DNA of 64,000 nt from a bacterium (GTDB taxonomy: Bacteria > Bacillota > Bacilli > Lactobacillales > Streptococcaceae). The translations under genes were made by a program, and so were the position numbers. Under the pieces are notes generated by a model that had not been told where the DNA came from, searched no databases, and saw only the letters and a program-made list of their open reading frames with translations. The stretch spans positions 1-64,000 of the forward strand of contig CAJNCI010000004.1 of assembly GCA_905221215.1 (NCBI GenBank), given 5' to 3'. Positions 38,138 through 47,157 of the stretch are shown piece after piece. Numbering within the stretch: the stretch's first letter is position 1; each line of letters starts with the position of its first letter.

Positions 38138-38464
38138 ATGTACTTTCCAACATCCTCTGCCTTGATTGAATTTCTCATCTTGGCCGTACTGGAAAAAGGG
38201 GATTCTTATGGTTATGAGATTAGCCAAACCATTAAGCTCATCGCTAATATCAAAGAATCCACACTCTATCCCATTCTCAAAAAATTGGAGGGCAATAGCT
38301 TTCTGACAACCTATTCTAGAGAGTTCCAAGGTCGCATGCGCAAATACTACTCCTTGACAAACGGTGGTATAGAACAGCTCTTGACCCTAAAAGATGAATG
38401 GACACTCTATACAGACACCATCAATGGCATCATAGAAGGGAGTATCCGCCATGACAAGAACTGA
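38138..38464 (+). CDS. PadR-family transcriptional regulator
   Basis: 108 residues, winged helix ('LIEFLILAVLEKGDSYGYEISQTIKLIANIKESTLYPILKKLEGNSFL') with a short C-terminal dimer helix. AAAAGGAGGTTTCCC precedes the ATG. It overlaps the DUF1700 gene by 14 bp. It probably represses its own operon and responds to an envelope signal or small ligand. Confidence 0.92.
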   Translation: MYFPTSSALIEFLILAVLEKGDSYGYEISQTIKLIANIKESTLYPILKKLEGNSFLTTYSREFQGRMRKYYSLTNGGIEQLLTLKDEWTLYTDTINGIIEGSIRHDKN

Positions 38465-39044
38465 ATACCTGACTCAGCTAGAACTCTATCTCAAAAAACT
38501 GCCTCAGGCTGACCAAATTGAAGCCATGGACTATTTCAGAGAACTCTTTGACGATGCTGGAGTCGAAGGAGAAGAAGAACTCATCGCTAGTTTGGGAACT
38601 CCTAAGGAAGCAGCCCACGAAGTTCTCTCCAATCTCCTCGATAAAAAAATCAATGAGGCACCCGCTCAAAAAAATAACCGACAAATTTTGCATATCGCCT
38701 TGTTAGCCCTCCTTGCAGCACCCATCGGTATTCCTCTGGGAATCGCCATCCTCGTGTCCCTGTTCGCAATCTTTGTGGCAGCCTTGACTGTCATCTTGGC
38801 TTTCTTTGCGGTTTCCATACTTGGTATCATCGGCGGATTCCTATTTTTAGTTGAAAGTTTCACTGTCTTAGCCCAAGCCAAATCAGCCTTTATCTTGATT
38901 TTTGGTGCTGGTTTACTGGCTATCGGTGCTTCTTCGCTAGTTTTACTAGGTATTTCCTATGTAGCTCGTTTCTTCGGCCTACTCATTGTTCGCTTGGTGC
39001 AATTGGTTCTCAAAAAAGGAAAGAGAGGTGACCAGCATGCGTAA
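38451..39044 (+). CDS. DUF1700-family membrane protein
   Basis: 197 residues. The N-terminal half 'TEYLTQLELYLKKLPQADQIEAMDYFRELFDDAG' is the soluble DUF1700 part; three or four membrane helices follow. It ends GDQHA, overlapping the next start. The PadR-DUF1700-DUF4097 trio is a conserved envelope-response module in Firmicutes; the biochemical role is not settled. Confidence 0.88.
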   Translation: MTRTEYLTQLELYLKKLPQADQIEAMDYFRELFDDAGVEGEEELIASLGTPKEAAHEVLSNLLDKKINEAPAQKNNRQILHIALLALLAAPIGIPLGIAILVSLFAIFVAALTVILAFFAVSILGIIGGFLFLVESFTVLAQAKSAFILIFGAGLLAIGASSLVLLGISYVARFFGLLIVRLVQLVLKKGKRGDQHA

Positions 39045-39951
39045 ATTGACAAAAGGATTTCTCATTTTTGGTGTGGTGACTACCATTATCGGCTTTATCC
39101 TGCTCTTTGTAGGGATCCAATCTGACGGGATTAAGAGTCTGCTTGCCATGTCCAAGGAGCCTGTCTATGATAGTCGGATGGAAGAGCTGACCTTTGGCAA
39201 GGAAGTCGAAAACCTAGATATTACGCTCCACCAACACGCGCTCACCATCACAGACTCTTTCGATGATCAAATCCACATTTCTTACCATCCATCTATTTCT
39301 GCTAACCATGATCTTATCACAAATCAGAACGATAAAACGCTGAGCCTCACTGATAAGAAACTGTCTGAAACTCCATTTCTATCTTCTGGAATTGGCGGGA
39401 TTCTCCATATCGCAAGCAGCTACTCTCGTCGTTTTGAAGAAGTTATTCTCCAATTGCCAAAAGGGAGAACTCTAAAAGGAATCAACGTGTCAGCCAATCG
39501 TGGACAAACCAGTATCACTAATGCTAGTCTTGAAAATGCGACCCTCAATACCAATAATGCCTATCTCCTCCGAATTGAAGGAAGTCGTATCAAAAACAGT
39601 AAACTCACAACCCCTAATATCATTAATATCTTTGATACAGACCTTACAGATAGTCAGCTAGAGTCAACAGAACATCACTTCCACGCTGAAAATATCCAAG
39701 TCCATGGTAGGGTTGAACTGACTGCCAAATATTATCTCAGAATCATCCTAGACCAGAAAGAGAGCCAACGAATTAACTGGGACATCTCAAGCAACTATGG
39801 TTCTATCCACCAATTCACAAGAGAAAAGCCTGAATCAAGAGGTACGGAATTAAGCAACCCTTACAAAACTGAAAAAACCGATGTCAAGGATCAACTCATT
39901 GCTAGAGCTGATAATAATATTGAGCTAATATCCATACCAAACAGACGTTGA
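39037..39951 (+). CDS. DUF4097-type membrane-anchored beta-helix protein
   Basis: 304 residues from the ATG at 39037 (MRKLTKGFL), which has GAGAGGTGACCAGC before it and overlaps DUF1700 by 8 bp. One N-terminal helix anchors an extracellular right-handed beta-helix ('IKNSKLTTPNIINIFDTDLTDSQLESTEHHFHAENIQVHGRVELTAKYYL'), the DUF4097 or 'putative adhesin' fold. Third gene of the PadR operon. Confidence 0.82.
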   Translation: MRKLTKGFLIFGVVTTIIGFILLFVGIQSDGIKSLLAMSKEPVYDSRMEELTFGKEVENLDITLHQHALTITDSFDDQIHISYHPSISANHDLITNQNDKTLSLTDKKLSETPFLSSGIGGILHIASSYSRRFEEVILQLPKGRTLKGINVSANRGQTSITNASLENATLNTNNAYLLRIEGSRIKNSKLTTPNIINIFDTDLTDSQLESTEHHFHAENIQVHGRVELTAKYYLRIILDQKESQRINWDISSNYGSIHQFTREKPESRGTELSNPYKTEKTDVKDQLIARADNNIELISIPNRR

Positions 39952-39976
39952 CAAAAGCGCTTACATCTGTTACTAT
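39948..39976 (+). promoter_or_regulatory. Promoter of the 40014 gene
   Basis: TTGACA (39948-39953), 17-bp spacer, TACTAT (39971-39976). The spacer contains AAAGCGCTTACA, the right half of a cre site, but the left half lacks the TG, so catabolite control is doubtful. Confidence 0.7.
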
Positions 39977-40013
39977 GGAAGCATATTTATCTAACTAAAA
40001 AGGAGGTTCTACC

Positions 40014-41078
40014 ATGAAACAAGAATGGTTTGAAAGTAATGATTTTGTAAAAACAACAAGCAAGAACAAGCCTGATGAACAAGCCCAAGATGTTGTAGGC
40101 AAGGCTAAAGAAACGATAGCCGATCTCGATACACCGATTGAAAAAAATACTCAAGTAGAGGAGGAAGTCTCTCAAGTTGCAGTCGAACTGGAAAGCCAGC
40201 AAGAAGAGAAAATTGAAGCTCCTGAAGACAGTGAAGCGAGAACAGAAATAGAAGAAAAGAAAGCATTAGATTCTACTGAAGAAGAGCCAGATATTTCTAA
40301 AGAAACAGAAAAAGTCACTATAGCTGAAGAAAGCCAAGAAGCCCTTCCGCAGCAAAAAGCAACCACGAAAGAGCCACTTCTTCTCAGTAAATCCTTAGAA
40401 AGTCCTTATATCCCCGACCAAGCTCCAAAATCTACGGATAGATGGAAAGAGCAAGTGCTTGATTTTTGGTCTTGGCTAGTGGAAGCGATCAAATCTCCTA
40501 CAAGCAAGCTTGAAACAAGTAGCACACACAGTTACACAGCCTTTCTCTTGCTCATTCTATTTTCTGCATCTTCCTTTTTCTTTAGTATCTATCACATCAA
40601 ACAAACCTACTATGGACATATAGCAACTATCAACAGCCACTTCCCTGAGCAGCTAGCTCCTTTAACTCTCTTTTCTATCATCTCTATCCTAGTAGCGACA
40701 ACACTCTTCTTCTTTTCATTCCTCTTGGGTAGTTTCGTCGTGAGACGATTTATCTACCAAGAAAAGGACTGGACGCTAGAAAAGGTTCTCCAACAATATA
40801 GTCAACTCTTGGCAATTCCAATCTTCCTCACTGCCATTGCTAGTTTCTTTGCCTTCTTTGATAGCCTACGATTTACAGCTCTCTTGTGTGTGATTAGCAT
40901 TGGAATCATTCTGCTTGCTAGCCTCCATATCATTACAAGGCCAAGTCAAACAAGTGAAGCCGACTCCTTCTATCAATTATTCTTGTCTGTCCTTGTGAAC
41001 GGAGTCATTATCCTCCTCTTCTTTGTAGCTGAAGTAGCACTGATTGGGGATTATCTCCGTATCTTAGCCTTTCTTTAA
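40014..41078 (+). CDS. Uncharacterised membrane protein with acidic N-terminal tail
   Basis: 354 residues. Residues ~1-120 are a low-complexity, Glu/Lys/Gln-rich, probably disordered cytoplasmic tail; residues ~170-354 hold five hydrophobic segments ('AFLLLILFSASSFFFSIYHI', 'LFSIISILVATTLFFFSFLLGSFVV' and others). AAAGGAGGTTCTACC precedes the ATG. It follows the PadR trio but has its own promoter. No catalytic motif; function unknown. Confidence 0.8.
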   Translation: MKQEWFESNDFVKTTSKNKPDEQAQDVVGKAKETIADLDTPIEKNTQVEEEVSQVAVELESQQEEKIEAPEDSEARTEIEEKKALDSTEEEPDISKETEKVTIAEESQEALPQQKATTKEPLLLSKSLESPYIPDQAPKSTDRWKEQVLDFWSWLVEAIKSPTSKLETSSTHSYTAFLLLILFSASSFFFSIYHIKQTYYGHIATINSHFPEQLAPLTLFSIISILVATTLFFFSFLLGSFVVRRFIYQEKDWTLEKVLQQYSQLLAIPIFLTAIASFFAFFDSLRFTALLCVISIGIILLASLHIITRPSQTSEADSFYQLFLSVLVNGVIILLFFVAEVALIGDYLRILAFL

Positions 41079-41083
41079 ACTTT

Positions 41084-41113
41084 AATCCTGTCTTTCATGG
41101 CAGGATTTTTTCT
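41084..41113 (+). terminator. Terminator after the 40014 gene
   Basis: AATCCTG-TCTTTCATGG-CAGGATTTTTTC, immediately after the stop codon. Confidence 0.85.
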
Positions 41114-41149
41114 ATGTCAAAAAAGCAAGTCGATTGACCTGCTTCTGAT

Positions 41150-42010
41150 TTACTCTTCTTGTGCTAATGCTTTAAAATCTTTGTCTAAGATGGGTTGCAC
41201 TTCTAATTGATTGGCATCTAGTTGGTGGTAAAAAGATGGGGGTAGTACCTCGAGGAATGTTGCATAGTCCAAGCGAGCAATGGCTTCATAATCTTCTGGT
41301 TTAGAACCATCTCCTGTGATTTGAACCAAGTCAATCTCCCACTGCACTTCCTTATCCACCAATTGCTCAATATAAGCTGCAGGTACAAATGGTTCTCTCG
41401 GTAACACTGTCTTGACTCCTTGAGCCAGATGGTAAACACCGTGAACTTGTCCTTCTTCATCCTGATAGAAGGAAACTCTTGCAAAGTAAGCATCTGTCTC
41501 TTGAACTGCACGTACACGCGCTTCAAACTGAGCCAAGCCATCTTCCTCTAAAAAGTTTTTCAAGTCTTCATGACTAAAGAAAACAGGATTAAAAATTCCT
41601 TGGCAAATTGTAAAACGAGCCGCAGTGTCTGCAATATGAGTTTGAATACTTGCTTGGAAATAAGCTTCAAAGTCAAAACCATCTAGCCCCTCAATCTCAG
41701 TTCCTGTATAAGCAAGCAGGGCATCTAAAAATGCTTTGATAATCTGCCAGTCTGTCTTTGTAAGTAGGTCAGGAAGATCGACACGATAAGCCTTTTGACC
41801 ATCAGCATAACTGACTTTAAAGAGAAATTGCGACTGCCCCACTATCGCACACTCGATATACTCAAGACGGTTAAGAGGCTGACGGAGATAGACTGCATCA
41901 TAGCTATGTGACTCCAAGCCATCTACCAAGTCCAAGATAGACTTGGCAGTCAAAATTTCCTGTTCTCCTAAAATGCTCTGTTTATTTGGAATAAAAAATG
42001 TTTTCGCCAT
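41150..42010 (-). CDS. DUF4299-family protein
   Basis: 286 residues, soluble, acidic, no signal peptide and no membrane segment. It begins 'MAKTFFIPNKQSILGEQEILTAKSILDLVDG' and has a long central 'ALLAYTGTEIEGLDGFDFEAYFQASIQTHIADTAARF'. I recognise it as the streptococcal DUF4299 type by size and start; function unknown. AAAGGAGTTCAGTT lies before the ATG. A BOX element lies upstream. Confidence 0.72.
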   Translation of the reverse strand: MAKTFFIPNKQSILGEQEILTAKSILDLVDGLESHSYDAVYLRQPLNRLEYIECAIVGQSQFLFKVSYADGQKAYRVDLPDLLTKTDWQIIKAFLDALLAYTGTEIEGLDGFDFEAYFQASIQTHIADTAARFTICQGIFNPVFFSHEDLKNFLEEDGLAQFEARVRAVQETDAYFARVSFYQDEEGQVHGVYHLAQGVKTVLPREPFVPAAYIEQLVDKEVQWEIDLVQITGDGSKPEDYEAIARLDYATFLEVLPPSFYHQLDANQLEVQPILDKDFKALAQEE

Positions 42011-42080
42011 AACTGAACTCCTTTTGAAATCGTTTACACATAGTATACCTTATTTTTCTGAAAGATACAAAAACAAACTT

Positions 42081-42188
42081 TATACTCTTCGAAAATCAAA
42101 TTCAAACCGCGTCAGCTTCGCCTTGCCGTACTCAAGTACAGCCTGCGGCTAGTTTCCTAGTTTGCTCTTTGATTTTCATTGAGTATTA
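42081..42188 (+). repeat. BOX-type element lacking boxB
   Basis: 108 bp: boxA-like (TATACTCTTCGAAAATC…GTCAGCTTCGCCTTGCCGTA) joined through CTCAAGTACAG to boxC-like (GCCTGCGGCTAGTTTCC…TTTGATTTTCATTGAGTATTA). The dyads of boxB are absent. It lies between trhO and the DUF4299 gene. The size is also that of the pneumococcal RUP, but the sequence matches boxA and boxC of the element at 35646-35800. Confidence 0.8.
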
Positions 42189-42210
42189 GATTTGTGAGTA
42201 AAAAGCATAG

Positions 42211-42236
42211 AAAAACAGCCCCTGAGGACTGTTTGA
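42211..42236 (-). terminator. Terminator of trhO
   Basis: On the minus strand AAACAG-TCCTCAGGGG-CTGTTTTTC follows the trhO stop codon. Confidence 0.8.
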
Positions 42237-42238
42237 TC

Positions 42239-43225
42239 TTATACTGTACCTGCTTGATCCAAGCTTTCACCGATAGTGGCTAAGCGCTCGATAACTTCAG
42301 CTTGTGTCAATTCATTTTCTGAAACATAGCGGTTACGTGGGTGAACACGGCATTCGTGTGAGCAGCCACGAAGGTACTTGTCTTCATTTTCTTCTGATGT
42401 CAAGATACGACGGTTACAGAATGGATTTCCACAGTTTACATAACGTTCACATGGTGTTCCATCAAACCAGTCTTTCCCTACGATGGTTGGGTTAACATGG
42501 TTGACATCAACTGCGATACGCTCGTCAAAGACGTACATTTTCCCATCCCAAAGTTCACCTTGGACTTCTGGGTCTTTACCGTAAGTTGCGATTCCTCCGT
42601 GCAATTGGCCAACATCTTTGTAGCCTTCACGAACCATCCAACCTGAGAATTTCTCACAGCGAACTCCACCTGTACAGTAAACTACGACACGCTTATCCAT
42701 GAATTTTTCCTTGTTGTCACGAACCCATTGTGGCAACTCACGGAAGTTGCGGATGTCTGGACGGATAGCCCCACGAAAATGTCCTAGATCGTACTCATAA
42801 TCGTTACGTGTGTCAAGGACCACTGTATCTTCGTCAAGAAGGGCTTCTTTGAACTCTTTTGGAGACAAGTAGGCACCTGTTGTTTCAAGTGGGTTGATGT
42901 CGTTGTCAAAGTCGTTATCTTCCAAACCAAGGTGAACAATCTCTTTCTTGTAACGAACAAACATCTTCTTGAAGGCTTGTTCATTTTCTTCGTCAATCTT
43001 GAACCAGAGGTCTTCCATGCCTGGGAGGCTGTGAACGTAGTCCATGTATTTTTGAGTTGTTTCATAGTCACCTGAAACTGTTCCGTTAATTCCCTCGTCA
43101 GCGACTAGGATACGGCCCTTAAGGCCGATTGATTTACAGAAAGCCAAGTGGTCTGCAGCAAATTGCTCTGCATTTTCAATTGGAGTATAAAGGTAGTAAA
43201 GTAAGACACGAATATCTTTTGCCAT
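42239..43225 (-). CDS. trhO: tRNA uridine-34 hydroxylase TrhO (rhodanese family)
   Basis: 328 residues. An N-terminal acylphosphatase-like part ('[26 protein letters not shown]') precedes a rhodanese domain with the active-site loop '[18 protein letters not shown]'; the C-terminus carries a cluster of eight-odd Cys/His ('[41 protein letters not shown]'). The family (formerly UPF0176/YceA) makes 5-hydroxyuridine at tRNA position 34. The longer in-frame start lacks a ribosome site; the start '[13 protein letters not shown]' fits the usual length. Confidence 0.9.
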   Translation of the reverse strand: MAKDIRVLLYYLYTPIENAEQFAADHLAFCKSIGLKGRILVADEGINGTVSGDYETTQKYMDYVHSLPGMEDLWFKIDEENEQAFKKMFVRYKKEIVHLGLEDNDFDNDINPLETTGAYLSPKEFKEALLDEDTVVLDTRNDYEYDLGHFRGAIRPDIRNFRELPQWVRDNKEKFMDKRVVVYCTGGVRCEKFSGWMVREGYKDVGQLHGGIATYGKDPEVQGELWDGKMYVFDERIAVDVNHVNPTIVGKDWFDGTPCERYVNCGNPFCNRRILTSEENEDKYLRGCSHECRVHPRNRYVSENELTQAEVIERLATIGESLDQAGTV

Positions 43226-43377
43226 AAGATTTGTTCTCTTTTCTATTCTTAAATTTTCAGAATTTTTCATCTAACTATACTAGTATACCTGCTTGAGAAA
43301 ACGAATGCAATTTATTTGACTGGAAATTGTAGAAAGGAATTTATCCCTGTATTTCATTAGTAACCATAGCGAATCGC

Positions 43378-43653
43378 CTATAATTCTCTTAATTTCTTTA
43401 TCTGCTCGGCTTGACTTTTTGACAAAGTCAGCTTGTTATCAATCAACACACGTGAGATATCAACGTTCATTTGGCTTAATATAAATGGAACAGAGTTCCC
43501 ATCGTCCTTTAATCGTCTTTTATAACTCACTAACTGATTTTTCAAAGGAACAAGTTGAGTCGTATCCTTGATATCTTCCAATAGATGATCAATGATCGTC
43601 ATGGCTTCACAACGTCTTTCGCTTCCTCCAGCAAACCATTTTAATGGTGTCAT
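43378..43653 (-). CDS. Bacteriocin immunity protein (enterocin A immunity family)
   Basis: 91 residues, soluble, four-helix type: 'MTIIDHLLEDIKDTTQLVPLKNQLVSYKRRL' and 'SKSQAEQIKKLREL' at the end. The family protects producers of class IIa/IIb bacteriocins by binding the target at the membrane inner face. AGGAGG lies nine bases before the third Met, which decides the start. No bacteriocin gene is nearby; the only neighbour on the same strand is a CPBP protease upstream. An orphan immunity gene giving cross-protection is likely. Confidence 0.78.
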   Translation of the reverse strand: MTPLKWFAGGSERRCEAMTIIDHLLEDIKDTTQLVPLKNQLVSYKRRLKDDGNSVPFILSQMNVDISRVLIDNKLTLSKSQAEQIKKLREL

Positions 43654-43712
43654 ACTCATTTACCTCCTGAAATATTTGAAAAGCTATCATTCCTAGCTCT
43701 CATGCTAATATT

Positions 43713-44402
43713 TTACCCAAATACCCTATGTAAAAAAGTCAGCAAAAATGGTAATGTTGCGAAAATATTATTGATCACATGCACCGCATAGGAAGGATAA
43801 ATGCTCTTGGTATAGCGGGTCAAACTAGCAAAGATGATGCCAGATGTTGCAAAGACGAAGATATCTAACAAACTAGGCAGGCTTGAAAAATGAGGAAGAG
43901 CAAATAAAATTGACGGAAGAAGCAAATCAAGGCCAAATCTCGAATGCTTAAAAAAGGCGTGTTGCAGTAATCCTCTATAGATTAGCTCTTCCATAAGTGG
44001 AGTCAGAAAGAACAAAGTTATATAGATACCTAGCTCAGCAAAGTTGGTCCCACTATAACCGATCAATACAGCCCAACCTTCAGCAGTTGACTGAACATGT
44101 TTAGCTGTCTGAACGTTAAAAGAGATCTGGAGCACTACCACTAATACTGTCAAAATCGAATACCAAAGCCATTTTTTTCTTGGAATGCGAAAGAGATAAC
44201 CATGGCCTGTCTTAACCAGAATCCAAATCATGACTCCGCTAAATAGCAAACTCAAGATATTTTGAATCCAGACGAAATTGCCGATCTGGGAAGAAAATTG
44301 CCAATAATTTTGGACAATAAGCGTCAGCTTAGCAAGTCCAAATACGAAAAACAGGTAAGAGAAGACTGCACTTATTTTGAGTAGAAGCTGATACTTTTTC
44401 AT
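43713..44402 (-). CDS. CPBP intramembrane metalloprotease next to an immunity gene
   Basis: 229 residues, about seven hydrophobic segments. Motifs 'FFLTPLMEELIYRGLLQHAF' (EExxxR), 'FALPHFSS' and 'YAVHVINNIFATL' are complete. AAAGGAGAGTTCAA before 44402 sets the start. It lies 59 bp upstream of the enterocin-type immunity gene on the same strand. PncO/Abi-type CPBP proteins are often bacteriocin immunity factors in streptococci. Confidence 0.85.
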   Translation of the reverse strand: MKKYQLLLKISAVFSYLFFVFGLAKLTLIVQNYWQFSSQIGNFVWIQNILSLLFSGVMIWILVKTGHGYLFRIPRKKWLWYSILTVLVVVLQISFNVQTAKHVQSTAEGWAVLIGYSGTNFAELGIYITLFFLTPLMEELIYRGLLQHAFFKHSRFGLDLLLPSILFALPHFSSLPSLLDIFVFATSGIIFASLTRYTKSIYPSYAVHVINNIFATLPFLLTFLHRVFG

Positions 44403-44551
44403 TTGAACTCTCCTTTGTAAACTCGGAATATCTCTAATATAAGCCATATTTGCCTAAATCCTTACTCCAAATCCTAAATAGTGCTTGAGATTTCCTGAAT
44501 AGTTAAATAGGGATAAAAAAAAGAATGGATATATATGTTTTCATTCCAAAA

Positions 44552-44600
44552 AATCACTGCCTCCCCCAGATAAGCCTGAGGAAAACAGTGATTCAGTTTT
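44552..44600 (-). terminator. Terminator of the glycan importer operon
   Basis: Minus strand: AATCACTG, inner CCTC…GAGG pairing, CAGTGATT followed by TTTTGG. It lies ~40 bp after the solute-binding protein gene. Confidence 0.8.
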
Positions 44601-44639
44601 TAGGAATTAGGAATGAATACACGAAATCAATTTAACTGA

Positions 44640-46118
44640 TTATTTTTTGTTTTTCAAGAATTCGTCGTATTGTTTTTGCATTTCGTTCAATACTTTATCG
44701 TAGGCACCTTCAGATTTCAATTTTTCCATCAATTCTGGAATAGCTTTGTCTGGGTCTACAGTACCAGTGTTGATAGCTGTATCGAATTGTTGCATTGTAT
44801 TAGAGATTGCTGAGATTTCAGATTTCACACTGTCAGTGTTAAAGATGAATCCAAGCGCTGGAGATTCTTTAGCTTCAGCCAATTGTTTCTTAGAATCTTC
44901 GATTTGTTGGTCTGTAACGTTTTCGTTGATGTAAAGGATCCAGTTGTTACCAGTGTTCCATCCACCCATGTGAGTGTTTCCTTTGTAGCCATCAAGAACG
45001 CGAACACGGTTTTCTTTACCTTCAATTTTTTCCCAGTTCTTGCCTTCTGGACCATAAACTAGACCGTTCAAGAGTTCTGGGTTAGTGTTCAAGAGGTTCA
45101 ACACTTCCATTGATTTTTCTTTGTTCTTAGAGTTGTTTGAGATAACAAAGTTAGCAACTTGTGTTGTTTGGTTTTTCTTGATGAAGTTAGTGATTGGTTT
45201 GATTTGGATATCTTTGTTGGCAACACGTGAAAGCAAGCTGTTACCGTAGTCAGCTGGTCCTACTGTTTCTTCACGAACGAACCAAGTATCTTGTTGAAGG
45301 TCAAATGAAGTATCGCTTGTTGCTACGTCTTTTGGAATGTATCCAGCTTCATAGAATTTATGAAGAGTCTTCAAGTGTTCTTTGAAACGAGGTACTTCGT
45401 AACGGTTTACGATCTTAGTAGTGTCTCCTTCAAGGTCGATAACGAATGGAAGTCCGTTTGGAACTGGGTAGTCAAAGTTATCAGATGGGATAAAGTTCTT
45501 AGTAACCGCAAATGGCACTACATCTGGAGCTTTTTCTTTGATTTGTTTCAAGACTGGTTCAAGTGTTTCGTATGAAGTTACACCTGAAATATCGATACCG
45601 TATTTAGCAAGAAGTGTTCCGTTGAAGGCGAAGTTTTGAGATGATGCAACGTTGGCTGCAACTGGAACTGCGTAAATTTTACCGTTAATGCTGTTACCTT
45701 TGATGTAAGCTGGGTCAAGTGCCTTGTAAAGATCTTTACCTTCTTTTTTGTACAATTCTGTCAAGTCAGCGTAAGCACCTTTTTGAGCGTTTACAACATA
45801 GTTATCTGCAAAGGCGATATCATAGTTTTCACCAGATGATGTGATAACTGACATTTTCTTACCATAGTCACCCCATCCAAGGTATTGGATATCCAATTTA
45901 GCACCAACTTTTTCACCGATGATTTTGTTAGCATTTTCTAGCAATTCATCCAAATTATCCGGTTTGTCACCGATTTGGTACATTTTGATAACAGTCTTAT
46001 CACCTGAAGCTGAGTCAGCAGCTTTTTTGTTACCTGAAAGGTTTCCACAAGCAGCAAGACCAGCAGCCAAAGCGACTATACTAGCAGATGCAAAAGCATA
46101 TTTTTTCCAGTTTTTCAT
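44640..46118 (-). CDS. N-glycan ABC transporter solute-binding lipoprotein (NgtS-like)
   Basis: 492 residues, the large size typical of family-1 binding proteins for oligosaccharides. Signal and lipobox 'ALAAGLAACGN'; body with 'YQIGDKPDNLDELLENANKIIGEKVGAKLDIQYLGWGDYGKKM' and many aromatic residues for sugar stacking. AAAGGAGTTTTTATC before 46118 decides the start. Last gene of the permease-permease-binding protein operon. From memory the pneumococcal counterpart (SP_0092, NgtS) binds N-glycan-derived oligosaccharides; the adjacent mannosidases and hexosaminidase here support the same ligand. Confidence 0.85.
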   Translation of the reverse strand: MKNWKKYAFASASIVALAAGLAACGNLSGNKKAADSASGDKTVIKMYQIGDKPDNLDELLENANKIIGEKVGAKLDIQYLGWGDYGKKMSVITSSGENYDIAFADNYVVNAQKGAYADLTELYKKEGKDLYKALDPAYIKGNSINGKIYAVPVAANVASSQNFAFNGTLLAKYGIDISGVTSYETLEPVLKQIKEKAPDVVPFAVTKNFIPSDNFDYPVPNGLPFVIDLEGDTTKIVNRYEVPRFKEHLKTLHKFYEAGYIPKDVATSDTSFDLQQDTWFVREETVGPADYGNSLLSRVANKDIQIKPITNFIKKNQTTQVANFVISNNSKNKEKSMEVLNLLNTNPELLNGLVYGPEGKNWEKIEGKENRVRVLDGYKGNTHMGGWNTGNNWILYINENVTDQQIEDSKKQLAEAKESPALGFIFNTDSVKSEISAISNTMQQFDTAINTGTVDPDKAIPELMEKLKSEGAYDKVLNEMQKQYDEFLKNKK

Positions 46119-46220
46119 GATAAAAACTCCTTTTTTTATTTTTAAACTTATAAACAATGTAATGATTTTAACTTCACGCAAGGGAAGTTTGAAAACGAGA
46201 AATTTTTTTCTCAACAAGCA

Positions 46221-47144
46221 CTATTCTTTCACACCACCGATAGTCAAACCTTTTACAAAGTAGCGTTGGAAGAATGGATATAAAATCGCGATTGGAAGGG
46301 TTGCGACCACAACCATGGCCATACGACCTGTTTCCTTTGGTAGAGCAACGCCCAGTTGACCAGAGAGACCGACCGCTTTGGCGATGTAATCCATATTTTG
46401 TTGGATTTGCATCAGCAAATATTGCAATGGATACAAGTTGTCACTCTTAATGTAAAGAAGGGCGTTGAACCAGTCATTCCAGAAACCAAGAGCTGTCAAG
46501 AGCGTGATGGTTGCGATACCTGGTAGTGACAATGGCAAACAGATTTGGAAGAAAATCCGAGCTTCACTGGCACCATCGATACGAGCGGATTCAAGAATGG
46601 CTTCTGGAATGGTCTTCTTGAAGAAGGAACGCATCAAGACAATATTGAATGGTGAGAGAAGCATTGGAACAATCAAGGCCCAAACAGTGTCACCAAGCTG
46701 AAGCACACGAGTGACCATGATATAACCTGGTACCAACCCAGCGTTGAACAACATACTGAGAAGTACGAAGATGGTAAAGAATCTGCGATACTTAAAGGTT
46801 GTCCGTGAAATAGCGTAGGCATAGGTTGTTGTGATAAAGACATTTGTCAATGTCCCAACTACGGTTACAAAGACTGAAATGAAGAGGGCTTGTAGGATTT
46901 TATCCTTAAACTGAGCCAAAAATTCAAAACCGTCAAATCCAAATTGTGATGGGAAGAAGCTATATCCATTTTGAAGAATACTCTTTTCATCTGTCACCGA
47001 AATAACGATAACGAAGATAAAGGGTAGGATACAAGAGAGGGCGATCAAACCAGAAATGGTACTGAAGAAGATATCCGCTTTCTTACTGAAGGAGTGAATG
47101 CCGACATTGTCAATTTTTTCTTTTTTAATTTTCTTTTCTGCCAT
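46221..47144 (-). CDS. Glycan ABC transporter permease 2 (NgtP2-like)
   Basis: 307 residues, six membrane helices, with the EAA loop 'ESARIDGASEARIFFQICLPLSLPGI' that contacts the shared ATPase. It ends 'YFVKGLTIGGVKE', the classic end of MalG/LplC-type permeases. GGGGGAGAAT before 47144 favours this start over a longer frame. It lies 13 bp after permease 1. No ATPase is encoded here; streptococcal sugar importers commonly share MsmK. Confidence 0.87.
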   Translation of the reverse strand: MAEKKIKKEKIDNVGIHSFSKKADIFFSTISGLIALSCILPFIFVIVISVTDEKSILQNGYSFFPSQFGFDGFEFLAQFKDKILQALFISVFVTVVGTLTNVFITTTYAYAISRTTFKYRRFFTIFVLLSMLFNAGLVPGYIMVTRVLQLGDTVWALIVPMLLSPFNIVLMRSFFKKTIPEAILESARIDGASEARIFFQICLPLSLPGIATITLLTALGFWNDWFNALLYIKSDNLYPLQYLLMQIQQNMDYIAKAVGLSGQLGVALPKETGRMAMVVVATLPIAILYPFFQRYFVKGLTIGGVKE

Positions 47145-47157
47145 ATTCTCCCCCTTT

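Noticed and set aside
39948..39970. cre site in the promoter of the 40014 gene
   Set aside because: Only the right half (GCGCTTACA) fits; the TG of the left half is missing.
42081..42188. RUP element
   Set aside because: The length fits RUP, but the sequence matches boxA and boxC of the complete BOX element at 35646-35800, so I call it a BOX without boxB.
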